Assembly (NCBI GenBank): GCA_020630735.1
Contig: JAHDIP010000003.1
Coordinates: 1 to 64,000 of the forward strand
Direction: 5' to 3'
Length of the DNA: 64,000 nucleotides
From: Saprospiraceae bacterium
GTDB taxonomy: Bacteria > Bacteroidota > Bacteroidia > Chitinophagales > Saprospiraceae
The notes under the pieces: model-generated
What the model saw: only the letters and a program-made list of their open reading frames with translations
What the model was told of the DNA's origin: nothing
Databases searched by the model: none
Part shown: positions 46,551 to 54,610 of the stretch, one piece after another
Layout: each line of letters begins with the position of its first letter
Numbering within the stretch: position 1 is the first letter of the stretch
Program-made: the position numbers and the translations under genes

Positions 46551-48004
46551 GTCGTATCTTTTCATACCTCATTCGGTTTGTAAATCTTATTTGGAAACCC
46601 ATAATTTTATTTATAGCATTACTACTGATTATTGGTTTAGCTCTTACATGGGTTTCACTGATAATCAGTTTTGTCTTTGCCCTTCCATTAGCCAATTATA
46701 TAGCTGTCGGTTCCAAGTGGGTTACGATATTAGGAGCTATTAGTCTTTTTATAAGCGTTGGCATCCCTCTTTTAGCACTTATCTTTTTCTGTATTCGTAT
46801 CATTTTTGGTTATCGTATAGGGCGTTATATTAATGCAGGTATGTGGTCATTTTGGTTGGTAAATTTAATTACTTGTATCGTAGTTGGTGCAATGCTTGGT
46901 CGTCAATTTAATCAAGGTTCAAGAATTGATTCTGACGTTGATTTATCAGAAATCACTTCCGACACAATAAATATCTTTGTCGAAGAAGATCAATTTAGCG
47001 AAGCGATTACAATCGGAGATTTACGAATCAATGACGAATCATTAATCGTAAATAAAGTTAGATTGAATATCAAGAAAAGTAAAACGCCAGACTTTAAGTT
47101 AACTCAAAGAACACGCTCTAGAGGTAAGTCGCAACAAGAAGCTTCTCAACTCGCAAAAACGGTTAATTATGACTACAAGATCGAATCGAATACACTAAAT
47201 TTTCCTGCGAATTTTATGTTGTTGAAAGGTGAAAAATGGAGAGGACAAAATGTAGAGTTTATCTTAGAAGTGCCTGAAGGAAAAACAATTAAACTTAATA
47301 AGCATGCCTCTTACAGTCTTAATAATTTTGATTATGCTGAAAACAACCGCACACCTTGGCGATACAACGAAAACCAATGGCAAATGGGAAGCGAAGGTAT
47401 GACTTGCCTTGACTGTCCTAAGCCTACAGACTTAGATGCTTTTTATGACTTCAGCGATTTTGAAAATCTAAGTATTGATGGAAAAATGAAAGTGTATGTT
47501 GATAGAGGAGACTATAAAATTCGCTTATCTGGAAAAGATCGTTACAAAGATAAAGTCGATTTTTTCAAAGTTGGTAAAACTTTAAATGTAACAACTGAAT
47601 TAGATCATTCTAGAGATATTAGCCTCTATGTTACGATGCCTTCTTTAAAAGGATTTACGAGTGATGAGACCGAAGATATCCGAATAAGAGGCTTTAAAGA
47701 AAAAACGATGTCGATTAGAAATGAAGGTCGCCAAGATATAAAAGCCCATATCGAAGTAGATTCTTTGTTGCTAAGTCTTCGTGGATCGCAGGAAGTAGAT
47801 GTTAAAGGAGTAGGAAAATACCTAAGAGCGGATTTGAAAAAAGGAGCTGATCTGGATGCCGAACATTTTGAAGTACAACACGCAAAAATTGTAGCAGAAA
47901 GAAGAAGCAACATCAATGTTGCTGTTACCGAAACACTTCAACAGACTTTAGACGAAGATGCAAAAATTTCAGTCGATGGCGATCCTGTAATTATAGAAAA
48001 TTAA
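46496..48004 (+). CDS. PspC-domain protein, C-terminal part (after the frameshift)
   Basis: Read in the -1 frame from the A10 run, this gives about 500 further residues. About four membrane helices come first (KGVSFLGRIFSYLIRFVNLIWKP, IILFIALLLIIGLALTWV, a third with ISLFISVGIPLLALIFF and a fourth after ATG 46841). A soluble C-terminal half follows (DLSEITSDTINIFVEEDQFSE to the end), with repetitive beta strands like the DUF2807/GIN adhesin fold (SLRGSQEVDVKGVGKYLRADLKKGADLDAEHF). There is no start codon between 46496 and 46841, and ATG 46841 would begin inside the membrane region. Independent translation is therefore unlikely to give the proper protein. Confidence 0.72.
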   Translation, partial: SFGGTKGKNALSKGVSFLGRIFSYLIRFVNLIWKPIILFIALLLIIGLALTWVSLIISFVFALPLANYIAVGSKWVTILGAISLFISVGIPLLALIFFCIRIIFGYRIGRYINAGMWSFWLVNLITCIVVGAMLGRQFNQGSRIDSDVDLSEITSDTINIFVEEDQFSEAITIGDLRINDESLIVNKVRLNIKKSKTPDFKLTQRTRSRGKSQQEASQLAKTVNYDYKIESNTLNFPANFMLLKGEKWRGQNVEFILEVPEGKTIKLNKHASYSLNNFDYAENNRTPWRYNENQWQMGSEGMTCLDCPKPTDLDAFYDFSDFENLSIDGKMKVYVDRGDYKIRLSGKDRYKDKVDFFKVGKTLNVTTELDHSRDISLYVTMPSLKGFTSDETEDIRIRGFKEKTMSIRNEGRQDIKAHIEVDSLLLSLRGSQEVDVKGVGKYLRADLKKGADLDAEHFEVQHAKIVAERRSNINVAVTETLQQTLDEDAKISVDGDPVIIEN

Positions 48005-48036
48005 TTTTTTCAGACGAATTTAAAAGGGATTCAAAA

Positions 48037-49293
48037 ATGAAAAAAGCGATTAAATATTCAGCAGCACTAATTCTATTTTTGGTTGTAGGCTTTGTATGTT
48101 TCCTTATTTATGAAACCCAAGATCAAATAAATGCAACAAATGAAAATATCGAAGCCATTTTAGAAAAGTTTCATAATGAAGAAAGACTAGCTGGCTTTGC
48201 CGTTTCTGTTTTTTCAAAAGATTCAATCATCTACATGAACGGATTTGGGCATTCAAACAAACATAAAAACGTACCTTACACAATAAATACGCAGCAGTAT
48301 ATTGCTTCCATTTCAAAAACGACTATTGGAATAGCAGTAATGAAAGCCAAAGAATTGGACTTACTAAATTTAGACGATCCCATTAACAAATACTTACCAT
48401 TTGAAGTAGTCAACCCTAATCATACAAATGTAGATATTACAATAAGACATTTGGCCACACATACTTCTTCTTTAGATTATAATGAACAAGTAGTAGAATC
48501 TCTTTATGTGAAAGAAATAGATAAGGATAAATCTCTAGCATCGTTCATGAAAAATTATTTTGATCAAAAACTACATGGTGATGTAATGTTTACATCTGAT
48601 CAACCAGGGACAAATTATAATTATTCCAACATAGGATCAGGTTTGGTTGCATATATCATTGAAGTGGTGTCTGGCATGACTTATTCAGATTTTACACAGA
48701 AATATATATTCGAACCACTTAATTTACACAACACCTTTTGGTTTCAGTCAGTAGCAGATAGTTTACAATATTCTAAGTACTATGAAGTTGCTAACGATTC
48801 TATTAAAGAAGTCCATACAGAGGGAGTAAAACTATATCCTTGTAGAGATTTAATAACAGACATCAAAGATTTAACAACCTACTGCCAATCTATTATCGCA
48901 AAAGATCCTAAAGTTTTAACGAAGAGTTCTTATGATGAATTATTAAAACCACAATTATCCAATTCTGTTACAAATCAAGGTGAAGATAATAGTGGACTAT
49001 TCATTCAAATAGATAGAAACCAATATGGAATTATGTACCAACTTAAAGGGCATACTGGGGCAGATAATTGTATTAATAGTATAATGCTTTTTGACCCAGT
49101 TACCGAATTGGGCTATATTTTTGTGGGCAATACAGGTCAGACCCCAAAAAGCAAAGTTAATCACATTCTAATTTATAGAGCATTGGTTAGTTTAGGAGAT
49201 CATTATATTCTTGAAAATCCCAAACGAACTAAAATAGGAAATGCTACGTTTAAATTTTATAATTATTATAGCAGAGTTAGCGCATTTTTCTAG
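48037..49293 (+). CDS. Serine hydrolase, beta-lactamase/class C-like family
   Basis: 418 residues. An N-terminal membrane anchor or signal (about 7-28) precedes a beta-lactamase-type domain: S91-I-S-K94 (SxxK nucleophile motif), Y196-S-N198 (YxN motif) and GHTGAD (KTG equivalent). Short conserved pieces such as LDDPINKYLPFEV and IRHLATHTSSL support the family, which includes D-alanyl carboxypeptidases, esterases and class C enzymes. It acts outside the cytoplasm; the substrate is not known, and antibiotic resistance should not be assumed. It is 33 bp after the PspC gene. Hairpin 49317-49342 follows. Confidence 0.85.
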   Translation: MKKAIKYSAALILFLVVGFVCFLIYETQDQINATNENIEAILEKFHNEERLAGFAVSVFSKDSIIYMNGFGHSNKHKNVPYTINTQQYIASISKTTIGIAVMKAKELDLLNLDDPINKYLPFEVVNPNHTNVDITIRHLATHTSSLDYNEQVVESLYVKEIDKDKSLASFMKNYFDQKLHGDVMFTSDQPGTNYNYSNIGSGLVAYIIEVVSGMTYSDFTQKYIFEPLNLHNTFWFQSVADSLQYSKYYEVANDSIKEVHTEGVKLYPCRDLITDIKDLTTYCQSIIAKDPKVLTKSSYDELLKPQLSNSVTNQGEDNSGLFIQIDRNQYGIMYQLKGHTGADNCINSIMLFDPVTELGYIFVGNTGQTPKSKVNHILIYRALVSLGDHYILENPKRTKIGNATFKFYNYYSRVSAFF

Positions 49294-49316
49294 AAAATAT
49301 CAGTATCGTATATTCG

Positions 49317-49342
49317 CATTTGGTAGCTTTTGTTGCCAAATG
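49317..49342 (+). terminator. Hairpin after the serine hydrolase gene
   Basis: CATTTGG (49317-49323) pairs with CCAAATG (49336-49342) around 12 nt and is followed by TTTAAAA. It is a weak terminator. Confidence 0.4.
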
Positions 49343-49377
49343 TTTAAAACTATTGTTTGATTTTAGGTACTTTGAAC

Positions 49378-49413
49378 GTTTGACAATCCGAAAACCACTT
49401 TGGTTTCAGTATA
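49378..49413 (+). repeat. Dispersed 36-bp intergenic repeat, copy 2
   Basis: This copy begins GTTTGACAATCCGAAAACCA and matches 1499-1534 at 32 of 36 positions. It is intergenic, just before the end of the 49426 gene. Confidence 0.65.
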
Positions 49414-49425
49414 CAAATCCAGCCA

Positions 49426-49938
49426 TTAATTTCTTTCTTGTTTTTCTACTAATAATAATTGTTTATTATAGGCTTCAATTCTGGCATTAGCATGATTATC
49501 TACTAATAAAATAACTACCATCATCGCAATGGTTGTGGTGCTAATTGCTCGCCAAATGGGTTTGTCAATAAAAATAATTAACAACGCAGCAACTATAATA
49601 ATGAGTGGAATGATTTTGAAAACTATGGTGCTATACTCTCCCATAGATTTTTCGGTTCGGATTATTTCCGATTTTACAAAAGCGGAGGCATCACTATTGT
49701 AAGCTATTGTAAAGCTAGTAACTCTTGATTTATTGGTGAAAAATATTCCAATCCCTACAGCCAAAAGTAAAATGCCTGCGACTAAGGTCGGGTATATGAA
49801 TGCCTTAGCGAGTTCGGTTTTTCCCATTTGCCAAAACCCTATACTTGCCAACACAAATAGAACTCCGAAAAAGATGAAAAATTGTGATGAAAAAACTTCG
49901 GCTTTTGCCCATTCAGTGGCTGTTTTTAATATTTCCAT
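49426..49938 (-). CDS. Four-helix membrane protein of unknown function
   Basis: 170 residues with hydrophobic helices at about 19-36, 46-68, 106-124 and 131-147. A conserved-looking segment TEWAKAEVFSSQFFIFFG opens the protein, and a charged cytoplasmic end closes it. No motif points to catalysis or transport. It lies 30 bp downstream of the AraC-type gene on the same strand and is probably co-transcribed. I have seen similar small membrane proteins in flavobacterial accessory blocks but cannot name the family. Confidence 0.65.
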   Translation of the reverse strand: MEILKTATEWAKAEVFSSQFFIFFGVLFVLASIGFWQMGKTELAKAFIYPTLVAGILLLAVGIGIFFTNKSRVTSFTIAYNSDASAFVKSEIIRTEKSMGEYSTIVFKIIPLIIIVAALLIIFIDKPIWRAISTTTIAMMVVILLVDNHANARIEAYNKQLLLVEKQERN

Positions 49939-49968
49939 ATCTTTAGGTTTATAGATTTTATTTGGAAT

Positions 49969-50799
49969 TTATTCCTTATCCTGTTGTTGATTATTTTTTA
50001 TAGTACTAGGGCTGTAACCAAACGCTTTTTTAAATGCAAATGAAAAATGCGAGAGGTTCTCAAAACCTACTGAATGATATACGTCAGTGATCTTCTGGTT
50101 TTCAGCCGTGATTTTATGATGCGCTAGGTTCAATCTTTTTTCAGTGAGCCATTTTCCAGGTGTATTCTTAAATGTTTTTTTAAAATCTGATTTAAATGTT
50201 GTTAGACTTCTACCTGTCAAAAAAGCGAATCTTTCCAACGGAAGATTATACATAAAATGTTCTTCCATATATTTTTCAAGGTCTATTTTTCCCACCTCGT
50301 TAAATGTGCCTAAAATGGAGCTTACTCTTTTATCTACGGCATCAATGATGGTTAGTATTTCTTGTGTTTTAATAGCAACGATGTCATCGGGAAGTTCATC
50401 TTGCATTTCAAAGTAAGGCAATAGAGAACCAAAAAAACTATCCAATAATGGATGCGACTTTATAGGTCTTTGTTTCGAAATATTTTCTGTCCAAGTTTCT
50501 AATATGGTATGGTTTAGATAAAATTCCCGTAATTGCTGTTCTGGAAGAAGCATCGACATGCATTTGAATGGTTTTCCGTCAATAGGTGTTTTTACGCTTC
50601 GAGATAACTGATTTTTGGGTACCAAAATAGTATCACCTGCAACAAAAGTCAAGGTGTTTTTTCCATAAGATAAGGTTAGTTTACCCGAAAAAATATAAGC
50701 TACAACATGCTGTGGGAAAATATTTTCCCAAGTAAATTGTTTGTCTATCGTGCTGGTCAAAAAAACCTTGCCTTTATCTATCGTGTTTGGAAGTTTCAT
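49969..50799 (-). CDS. AraC-family transcriptional regulator (cupin-type)
   Basis: 276 residues. The N-terminal half looks like an AraC cupin sensor (ENIFPQHVVAYIFSGKLTLSYG, TFVAGDTILVPKNQLS). The C-terminal HTH_18 domain contains KWLTEKRLNLAHHKI and the second-helix signature VYHSVGFENLSHFSFAFKKAFGYSPS. It probably governs neighbouring accessory genes such as the SDR upstream. ATG 50799 lies 5 nt after a -7 box on this strand, so the mRNA may lack a leader. Confidence 0.88.
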   Translation of the reverse strand: MKLPNTIDKGKVFLTSTIDKQFTWENIFPQHVVAYIFSGKLTLSYGKNTLTFVAGDTILVPKNQLSRSVKTPIDGKPFKCMSMLLPEQQLREFYLNHTILETWTENISKQRPIKSHPLLDSFFGSLLPYFEMQDELPDDIVAIKTQEILTIIDAVDKRVSSILGTFNEVGKIDLEKYMEEHFMYNLPLERFAFLTGRSLTTFKSDFKKTFKNTPGKWLTEKRLNLAHHKITAENQKITDVYHSVGFENLSHFSFAFKKAFGYSPSTIKNNQQQDKE

Positions 50800-50803
50800 T
50801 TAA

Positions 50804-50811
50804 CAAAAATA
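50804..50811 (-). promoter_or_regulatory. -7 box immediately before the AraC-type gene
   Basis: TATTTTTG on the minus strand ends 5 nt before ATG 50799, the same spacing as at gyrB and padR. Confidence 0.45.
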
Positions 50812-50890
50812 TTAATAATTATTGAGCAGCTCCTATATACATTCCGTTATAATTAATAGGAGGCGGCAAAAAATCCTACTAATTATTTGC

Positions 50891-51004
50891 TTAAAATCGA
50901 ATTTTTGTGCCTGTCAGCCCTGCTCGCTTTCGCAATACATCAATAACTGTTTCATCGTGGCGTGGTTCAAATTCGAATGCTTGACCGTTGATCGTTGTTT
51001 TCAT
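50891..51004 (-). pseudogene. Truncated [2Fe-2S] oxidoreductase small-subunit gene
   Basis: The 37-codon frame begins MKTTINGQAFEFEPRHDETV and continues IDVLRKRAGLTGTKIRF before TAA. This is the N-terminal segment of the small [2Fe-2S] subunit of molybdenum hydroxylases (isoquinoline 1-oxidoreductase/xanthine dehydrogenase type). There the text normally runs GLTGTK..CG.G.CGACTV, supplying the cluster cysteines. All of those are missing, so the piece cannot bind a cluster. It sits 30 bp past the SDR gene on the same strand, as a leftover of a lost operon. Confidence 0.7.
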
Positions 51005-51033
51005 TAATATTCTATCTTTGAATGTTTTTTAAC

Positions 51034-51981
51034 TTATAACTGAAATTTTTGCCCTGTTTGATTTTCTGAAATCGTCCATAATTTTTCCATGATTGTTTTG
51101 TCTTGAACAAAAGGTTCCAACTTACATTCGCCAACTGGCCCCGTCCAATACATTCTTCCAGTAGGACCATAATAAGCCTTCTGATCTAGTCCATCTTCTG
51201 TGGCACACATCACTTCAGGGTATGCCCCTTTTTCAGCCGATTGAACGATGGGTAATGATGACATGATCGACCACATAACCCTAGTGATTAAAGGAGAATC
51301 TTTTCTGATCAATGATGTTTTAGAAGCACCTGGATGACATACATAAGCCTTTACTTCTTTATTGGTTCTTTTTATCCGATTTTGTAATTCGTAGGCAAAC
51401 ATCATCTGAGCCAATTTACTATGGCAATAGGTATTATTAGGATGGTAGTTTTTGTCGAAGTTCATGTCTTCAAACTGTATGGTTTTCAATCCCATTTTAT
51501 ACCCTTCACTTGCAACCACTACGATTCTTCCTTTCGATTGAGCCACTTTATCAAATAGGAGATTGACTAATAAAAAATGTCCGTAATGATTAATCCCCAA
51601 ATTACGTTCAAAACCATCTGAGGTGAAATTCTGTTTTGCTATTTGTGCTACAGCGGCATTACATATCAAGGCATCAATATTAGGTATCTTTTCATTTACC
51701 TCTTTTCCAGCATTGCGTACAGAAGAAAGCTCTGCCAAATCCATTTTGATGAAGGAAACTTTAGCATCTGACCCAAATTGTCCTTTAAGGTCATCGATTG
51801 CTTTATTCGATTTTTTTTCATTTCGGTTAAGCATAACAACTTGAGCCCCTTTATTTAGTAAAATTTTGCTAGCTTCAAAACCTGCTCCTGTGTTTGCTCC
51901 TGTTATTACATAGGTTTTACCATTTAAATTTCCTATTCTTTCTGGAGTCCACCCTTGTTTGCCAAATTTATTTTTTTCCAT
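51034..51981 (-). CDS. Short-chain dehydrogenase/reductase
   Basis: 315 residues, the long retinol-dehydrogenase/protochlorophyllide-reductase-like type. It has the cofactor motif TGANTGAGFEASK (TGxxxGxG), VMLNRNEKKSNKAI (the Arg suggests NADP), ICNAAVA (NNAG equivalent), the catalytic YCHSK (YxxxK) and a downstream CHPGASKTSL segment. It probably reduces or oxidises a carbonyl or alcohol on a small hydrophobic substrate. The neighbours (a remnant of a molybdenum hydroxylase, an AraC regulator) suggest an acquired catabolic or detoxification block. The substrate is unknown. Confidence 0.88.
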   Translation of the reverse strand: MEKNKFGKQGWTPERIGNLNGKTYVITGANTGAGFEASKILLNKGAQVVMLNRNEKKSNKAIDDLKGQFGSDAKVSFIKMDLAELSSVRNAGKEVNEKIPNIDALICNAAVAQIAKQNFTSDGFERNLGINHYGHFLLVNLLFDKVAQSKGRIVVVASEGYKMGLKTIQFEDMNFDKNYHPNNTYCHSKLAQMMFAYELQNRIKRTNKEVKAYVCHPGASKTSLIRKDSPLITRVMWSIMSSLPIVQSAEKGAYPEVMCATEDGLDQKAYYGPTGRMYWTGPVGECKLEPFVQDKTIMEKLWTISENQTGQKFQL

Positions 51982-52509
51982 TTCTATTTAATTTTACTTT
52001 TTGTCTGTAAATTGAATTGTTTTCATATTACTAACTGTCCATATTAACATGGGCATCGTTCATCATTTATTTAGCCCAGTAGTCCTTGTTCGACTTTAGG
52101 ATTGCATGGTTGGGATTTATTTTTTGCTGTGGTAAGAGTAGAGTAGGATGCGTGTCTTTTCGGTTCTTAGTCTCATAATTATCTTTTTTTAGTCCTTGCT
52201 AAATCAAATAAGCTTCGATTAATTTTGTGTAAAGATATTGTGAAATTAAGAAATTAACTTTGTTTAAAGGTCGATATTTGTTTGTTTAAAAGTTGGGACG
52301 TTTTTTTTTGATTTGGAAGGTTTGGCTGTTTTATCTACTGATATTGGGGTTTGGAGCTAATTGTTTGAAAAAACATTTTGTGTTCAGCATATAACAACAT
52401 TACGGCTAAGAAGTATATCACTACAAAAAGAAAATTTAATGGTATCTTTAGCAAGAAGCTAAAAGCTAGAAAAGCAAGTACCTTATCCACGAATGTCATT
52501 AACTTAAGA
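51982..52509. other. Long intergenic region without a supported gene
   Basis: About 530 bp upstream of the SDR gene. It is AT-rich with no convincing reading frame, terminator or -7 box near either gene; a dispersed repeat copy follows at 52510. Confidence 0.6.
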
Positions 52510-52560
52510 GTTTGGCAATCCGATTTTTTTTTGGTGAAAAACCATTTTGATTTCAGAATA
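52510..52560 (+). repeat. Dispersed intergenic repeat, copy 3 (interrupted)
   Basis: GTTTGGCAATCCGA (52510-52523) is followed by about 14 extra T/G-rich bases, then AAAACCATTTTGATTTCAG. It matches the copies at 1499 and 49378. Confidence 0.55.
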
Positions 52561-52610
52561 CTATCAATGAATCTATTCATTGAACCCCTCATAGTCATGT
52601 TACTTTCCAG

Positions 52611-53267
52611 CTATCTTACCCCAACCATTTTTATGGCATTAAAAAAGGCATTCAATTTTTGTCTGTCTACTTTTTTATTTGTTTGTACACCACTACAAAG
52701 GTCAACACCGAAAGGTTGAACTTGATCGATTGCTTGAGCGATATTCGATGCATTCAAACCACCAGCAAGATAAACGGGTACATCAACAGCTTGAACAATT
52801 CTTTTACTAATGGTCCAATTGTGTACTTTACCTGTTCCACCCAATTGTTTGATTGCTAAATTGGGATTTCCAGAATCAAGTAAAAGGGCATCGACATAAG
52901 GAGCCATATTTACAGCTTCTTCAATCGTCCATTCATCTAAAACATGGATAACAGGAATAATCTTAATGTCAGGAAGTACATTTTTTAAATCTATTGTAGT
53001 ACCTAGAGAAATACGGTCTACAATTTGAATACAAGTAGTCTTCGTTTTTTTATGGTGAGCAACAATATCTTCAACAGTAGTTTCGGAAGTCAACAAGAAT
53101 GACTCAATATGAGAAGGGATGGAAGTAGCAATAGTTGCAATTTGTTCATCCGAAATAATACCAGGACCGCTTGGCATATGGCCGACTAAACCTATAGCTG
53201 TAGCACCATGTTGGATAACTAAGTTAGCCTCCTCTGTTGTTTGTATACAACAAATTTTTACTTTCAT
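52611..53267 (-). CDS. TrpF-like phosphoribosylanthranilate isomerase family protein
   Basis: 218 residues, a TIM barrel of the PRAI family: VKICCIQTTEEANLVIQHGATAIGLVG at the start, the catalytic-type Cys in KIC, Asp in DALLLDS, and the C-terminal phosphate-binding part VPVYLAGGLNASNIAQAI ... GVDLCSGV. TrpF converts phosphoribosylanthranilate in tryptophan synthesis. This copy stands alone, away from any trp gene. It deviates in the usual KICG and SPR motifs (KICCIQ; SGPG), so it may act on another substrate. ATG 53267 starts right at the barrel. Confidence 0.75.
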   Translation of the reverse strand: MKVKICCIQTTEEANLVIQHGATAIGLVGHMPSGPGIISDEQIATIATSIPSHIESFLLTSETTVEDIVAHHKKTKTTCIQIVDRISLGTTIDLKNVLPDIKIIPVIHVLDEWTIEEAVNMAPYVDALLLDSGNPNLAIKQLGGTGKVHNWTISKRIVQAVDVPVYLAGGLNASNIAQAIDQVQPFGVDLCSGVQTNKKVDRQKLNAFFNAIKMVGVR

Positions 53268-53481
53268 GTGTAGTGTTTTCTATATAGTTAGCTTTAGTCT
53301 AAGATTGCCACTTAAAGCTAAAACCAAATGTCTGCTTTTAATAAGTACCTAACTTAGAGGTCTAGAAAATACTAAACAACTGCTTAGGTAGATGAATCTA
53401 AGTTTTCTAAGTATGATGTTTTAAAAGGGGTTGCTCCTAGGGTGTGTGTTAAAATGCTTTTTTATAGATTATAAAAATACT

Positions 53482-53489
53482 TACATTTG
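53482..53489 (+). promoter_or_regulatory. -7 box of the cNMP-binding/AlbA_2 gene
   Basis: TACATTTG matches TAnnTTTG and lies 34 nt before ATG 53523. Confidence 0.55.
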
Positions 53490-53522
53490 TAGTAAGAACG
53501 CATTATTTAAAAATTTGTAACA

Positions 53523-54443
53523 ATGGAGAACAAGAGGACAAACGAATTTAAGAAAAAAATTGCAGAAGCGCTAAAGACAAACGATTTTTTTAAAAATTTA
53601 AATGACCCAGAGCTTGAAGAATTGTCTGGTATTGCTAGAATCAAAGAATATCAAAAAGGTGAAGTTGTCTTTTCTGAAGCTCAACAATCGCATTATTTAT
53701 TTTTAGTGGATAAAGGTTCTTTTATTTTACAGCTAAAGAGTAGCGACTATAAAGTATTCGAAAAAGGAGAATTGTTTGGAGAAATAGGTATCATCAATAA
53801 TGCTGTTCGTTCGGGGACCGTTCGAGCTCGTGAGCACTCAACAACCATAGAGTTTTGTGGAAATCAGTTATTTCAAGAAGAATTTATTAATCCTGCTTTG
53901 GCACTAAAAATAACACGAGCACTAGCTAAAAAAATTACCAATTACCTCAAAACTAGGGAGCAAGTTTCTACTGCCGAAATGATTGAACATGGCGAAGACG
54001 AATTTATAGAATTCAAATCTTCTATTCGGTATAATGTCAAAGCGCAACGCAATGATAAAGCAATAGAAATGGCATCCATCAAAACAATAGCTGCCTTTCT
54101 CAACTCTAGTGGAGGTACTTTGCTTATTGGTGTCAAAGATGACGGAACAATTCTTGGTGTTGAACAAGATGGTTTTGCAAACGAAGATAAATATTTACTT
54201 CATTTGACCAATCTTATCAAAGATAGAATAGGACCACTTTTTATCGAATTTGTTCACTTCGATTTTGTTGGTCAAGATGGCAAATCTTTCCTACGTGTAG
54301 ACTGCGAACCTGCTACCACGCCTGCGTATGTAAAAGACGGCGAAGACGATCACTTCTATATTCGTACTGGTCCAGCCACAACCAATCTACGTCTCAGCAA
54401 AGTCTACGATTATATCCTCAAACGTTTTGTGATGGTTAACTAA
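53523..54443 (+). CDS. Fusion of cyclic-nucleotide-binding domain and AlbA_2 (Schlafen) domain
   Basis: 306 residues. About 15-140 is a CRP-like cNMP-binding barrel (FFKNLNDPELEELSGIARIKEYQKGEVVF, KGELFGEIGIINNAVRSGTVRAREHS, the phosphate-binding cassette region GEIG.....R). About 157-290 is an AlbA_2/Schlafen-type domain (EDEFIEFKSSIR, IKTIAAFLNSSGGTLLIGVKDDGTILGV, YIRTGPATTNL). No helix-turn-helix follows the sensor, unlike CRP. The AlbA_2 half can bind nucleic acid or act as a nuclease in other proteins. It is cytoplasmic and lies directly upstream of the RNA ligase/HD-Pnk pair, separated by 168 bp with a separate -7 box. Confidence 0.82.
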   Translation: MENKRTNEFKKKIAEALKTNDFFKNLNDPELEELSGIARIKEYQKGEVVFSEAQQSHYLFLVDKGSFILQLKSSDYKVFEKGELFGEIGIINNAVRSGTVRAREHSTTIEFCGNQLFQEEFINPALALKITRALAKKITNYLKTREQVSTAEMIEHGEDEFIEFKSSIRYNVKAQRNDKAIEMASIKTIAAFLNSSGGTLLIGVKDDGTILGVEQDGFANEDKYLLHLTNLIKDRIGPLFIEFVHFDFVGQDGKSFLRVDCEPATTPAYVKDGEDDHFYIRTGPATTNLRLSKVYDYILKRFVMVN

Positions 54444-54537
54444 CTTTCAAAAAAAACAAGTTATATGGAACTAAGGAAAGCCTTTTGAGGTTATTCCATC
54501 ATTCCACATTTAAAGATAAACGTCATGTAATTTTGTA

Positions 54538-54545
54538 CATACATA
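54538..54545 (+). promoter_or_regulatory. -7 box of the RNA-repair operon
   Basis: TAATTTTG fits TAnnTTTG. The predicted leader of about 60 nt contains the hairpin at 54561-54581. Confidence 0.4.
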
Positions 54546-54560
54546 CCAACCTTTTATAAC

Positions 54561-54581
54561 ACCTATCGGTTCTCGATAGGT
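54561..54581 (+). promoter_or_regulatory. Hairpin in the leader of the RNA ligase gene
   Basis: ACCTATCG (54561-54568) pairs exactly with CGATAGGT (54574-54581) around GTTCT, 29 nt before ATG 54611. A T-run follows at about 54591. It could be an attenuator, a protein-binding site or the terminator of the gene upstream. Confidence 0.5.
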
Positions 54582-54610
54582 AAATTATCTTTTTTATAAA
54601 AAAATAAATC

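Noticed and set aside
46841-48004. Independent gene starting at ATG 46841
   Set aside because: The open frame continues upstream to the A10 run with clear membrane-helix coding sequence, so this ATG is internal to the PspC protein.
52335-52598. 87-codon minus-strand open frame with a hydrophobic middle
   Set aside because: It overlaps the dispersed repeat copy at 52510-52560, lacks a recognisable family and promoter, and its composition fits chance in AT-rich DNA.
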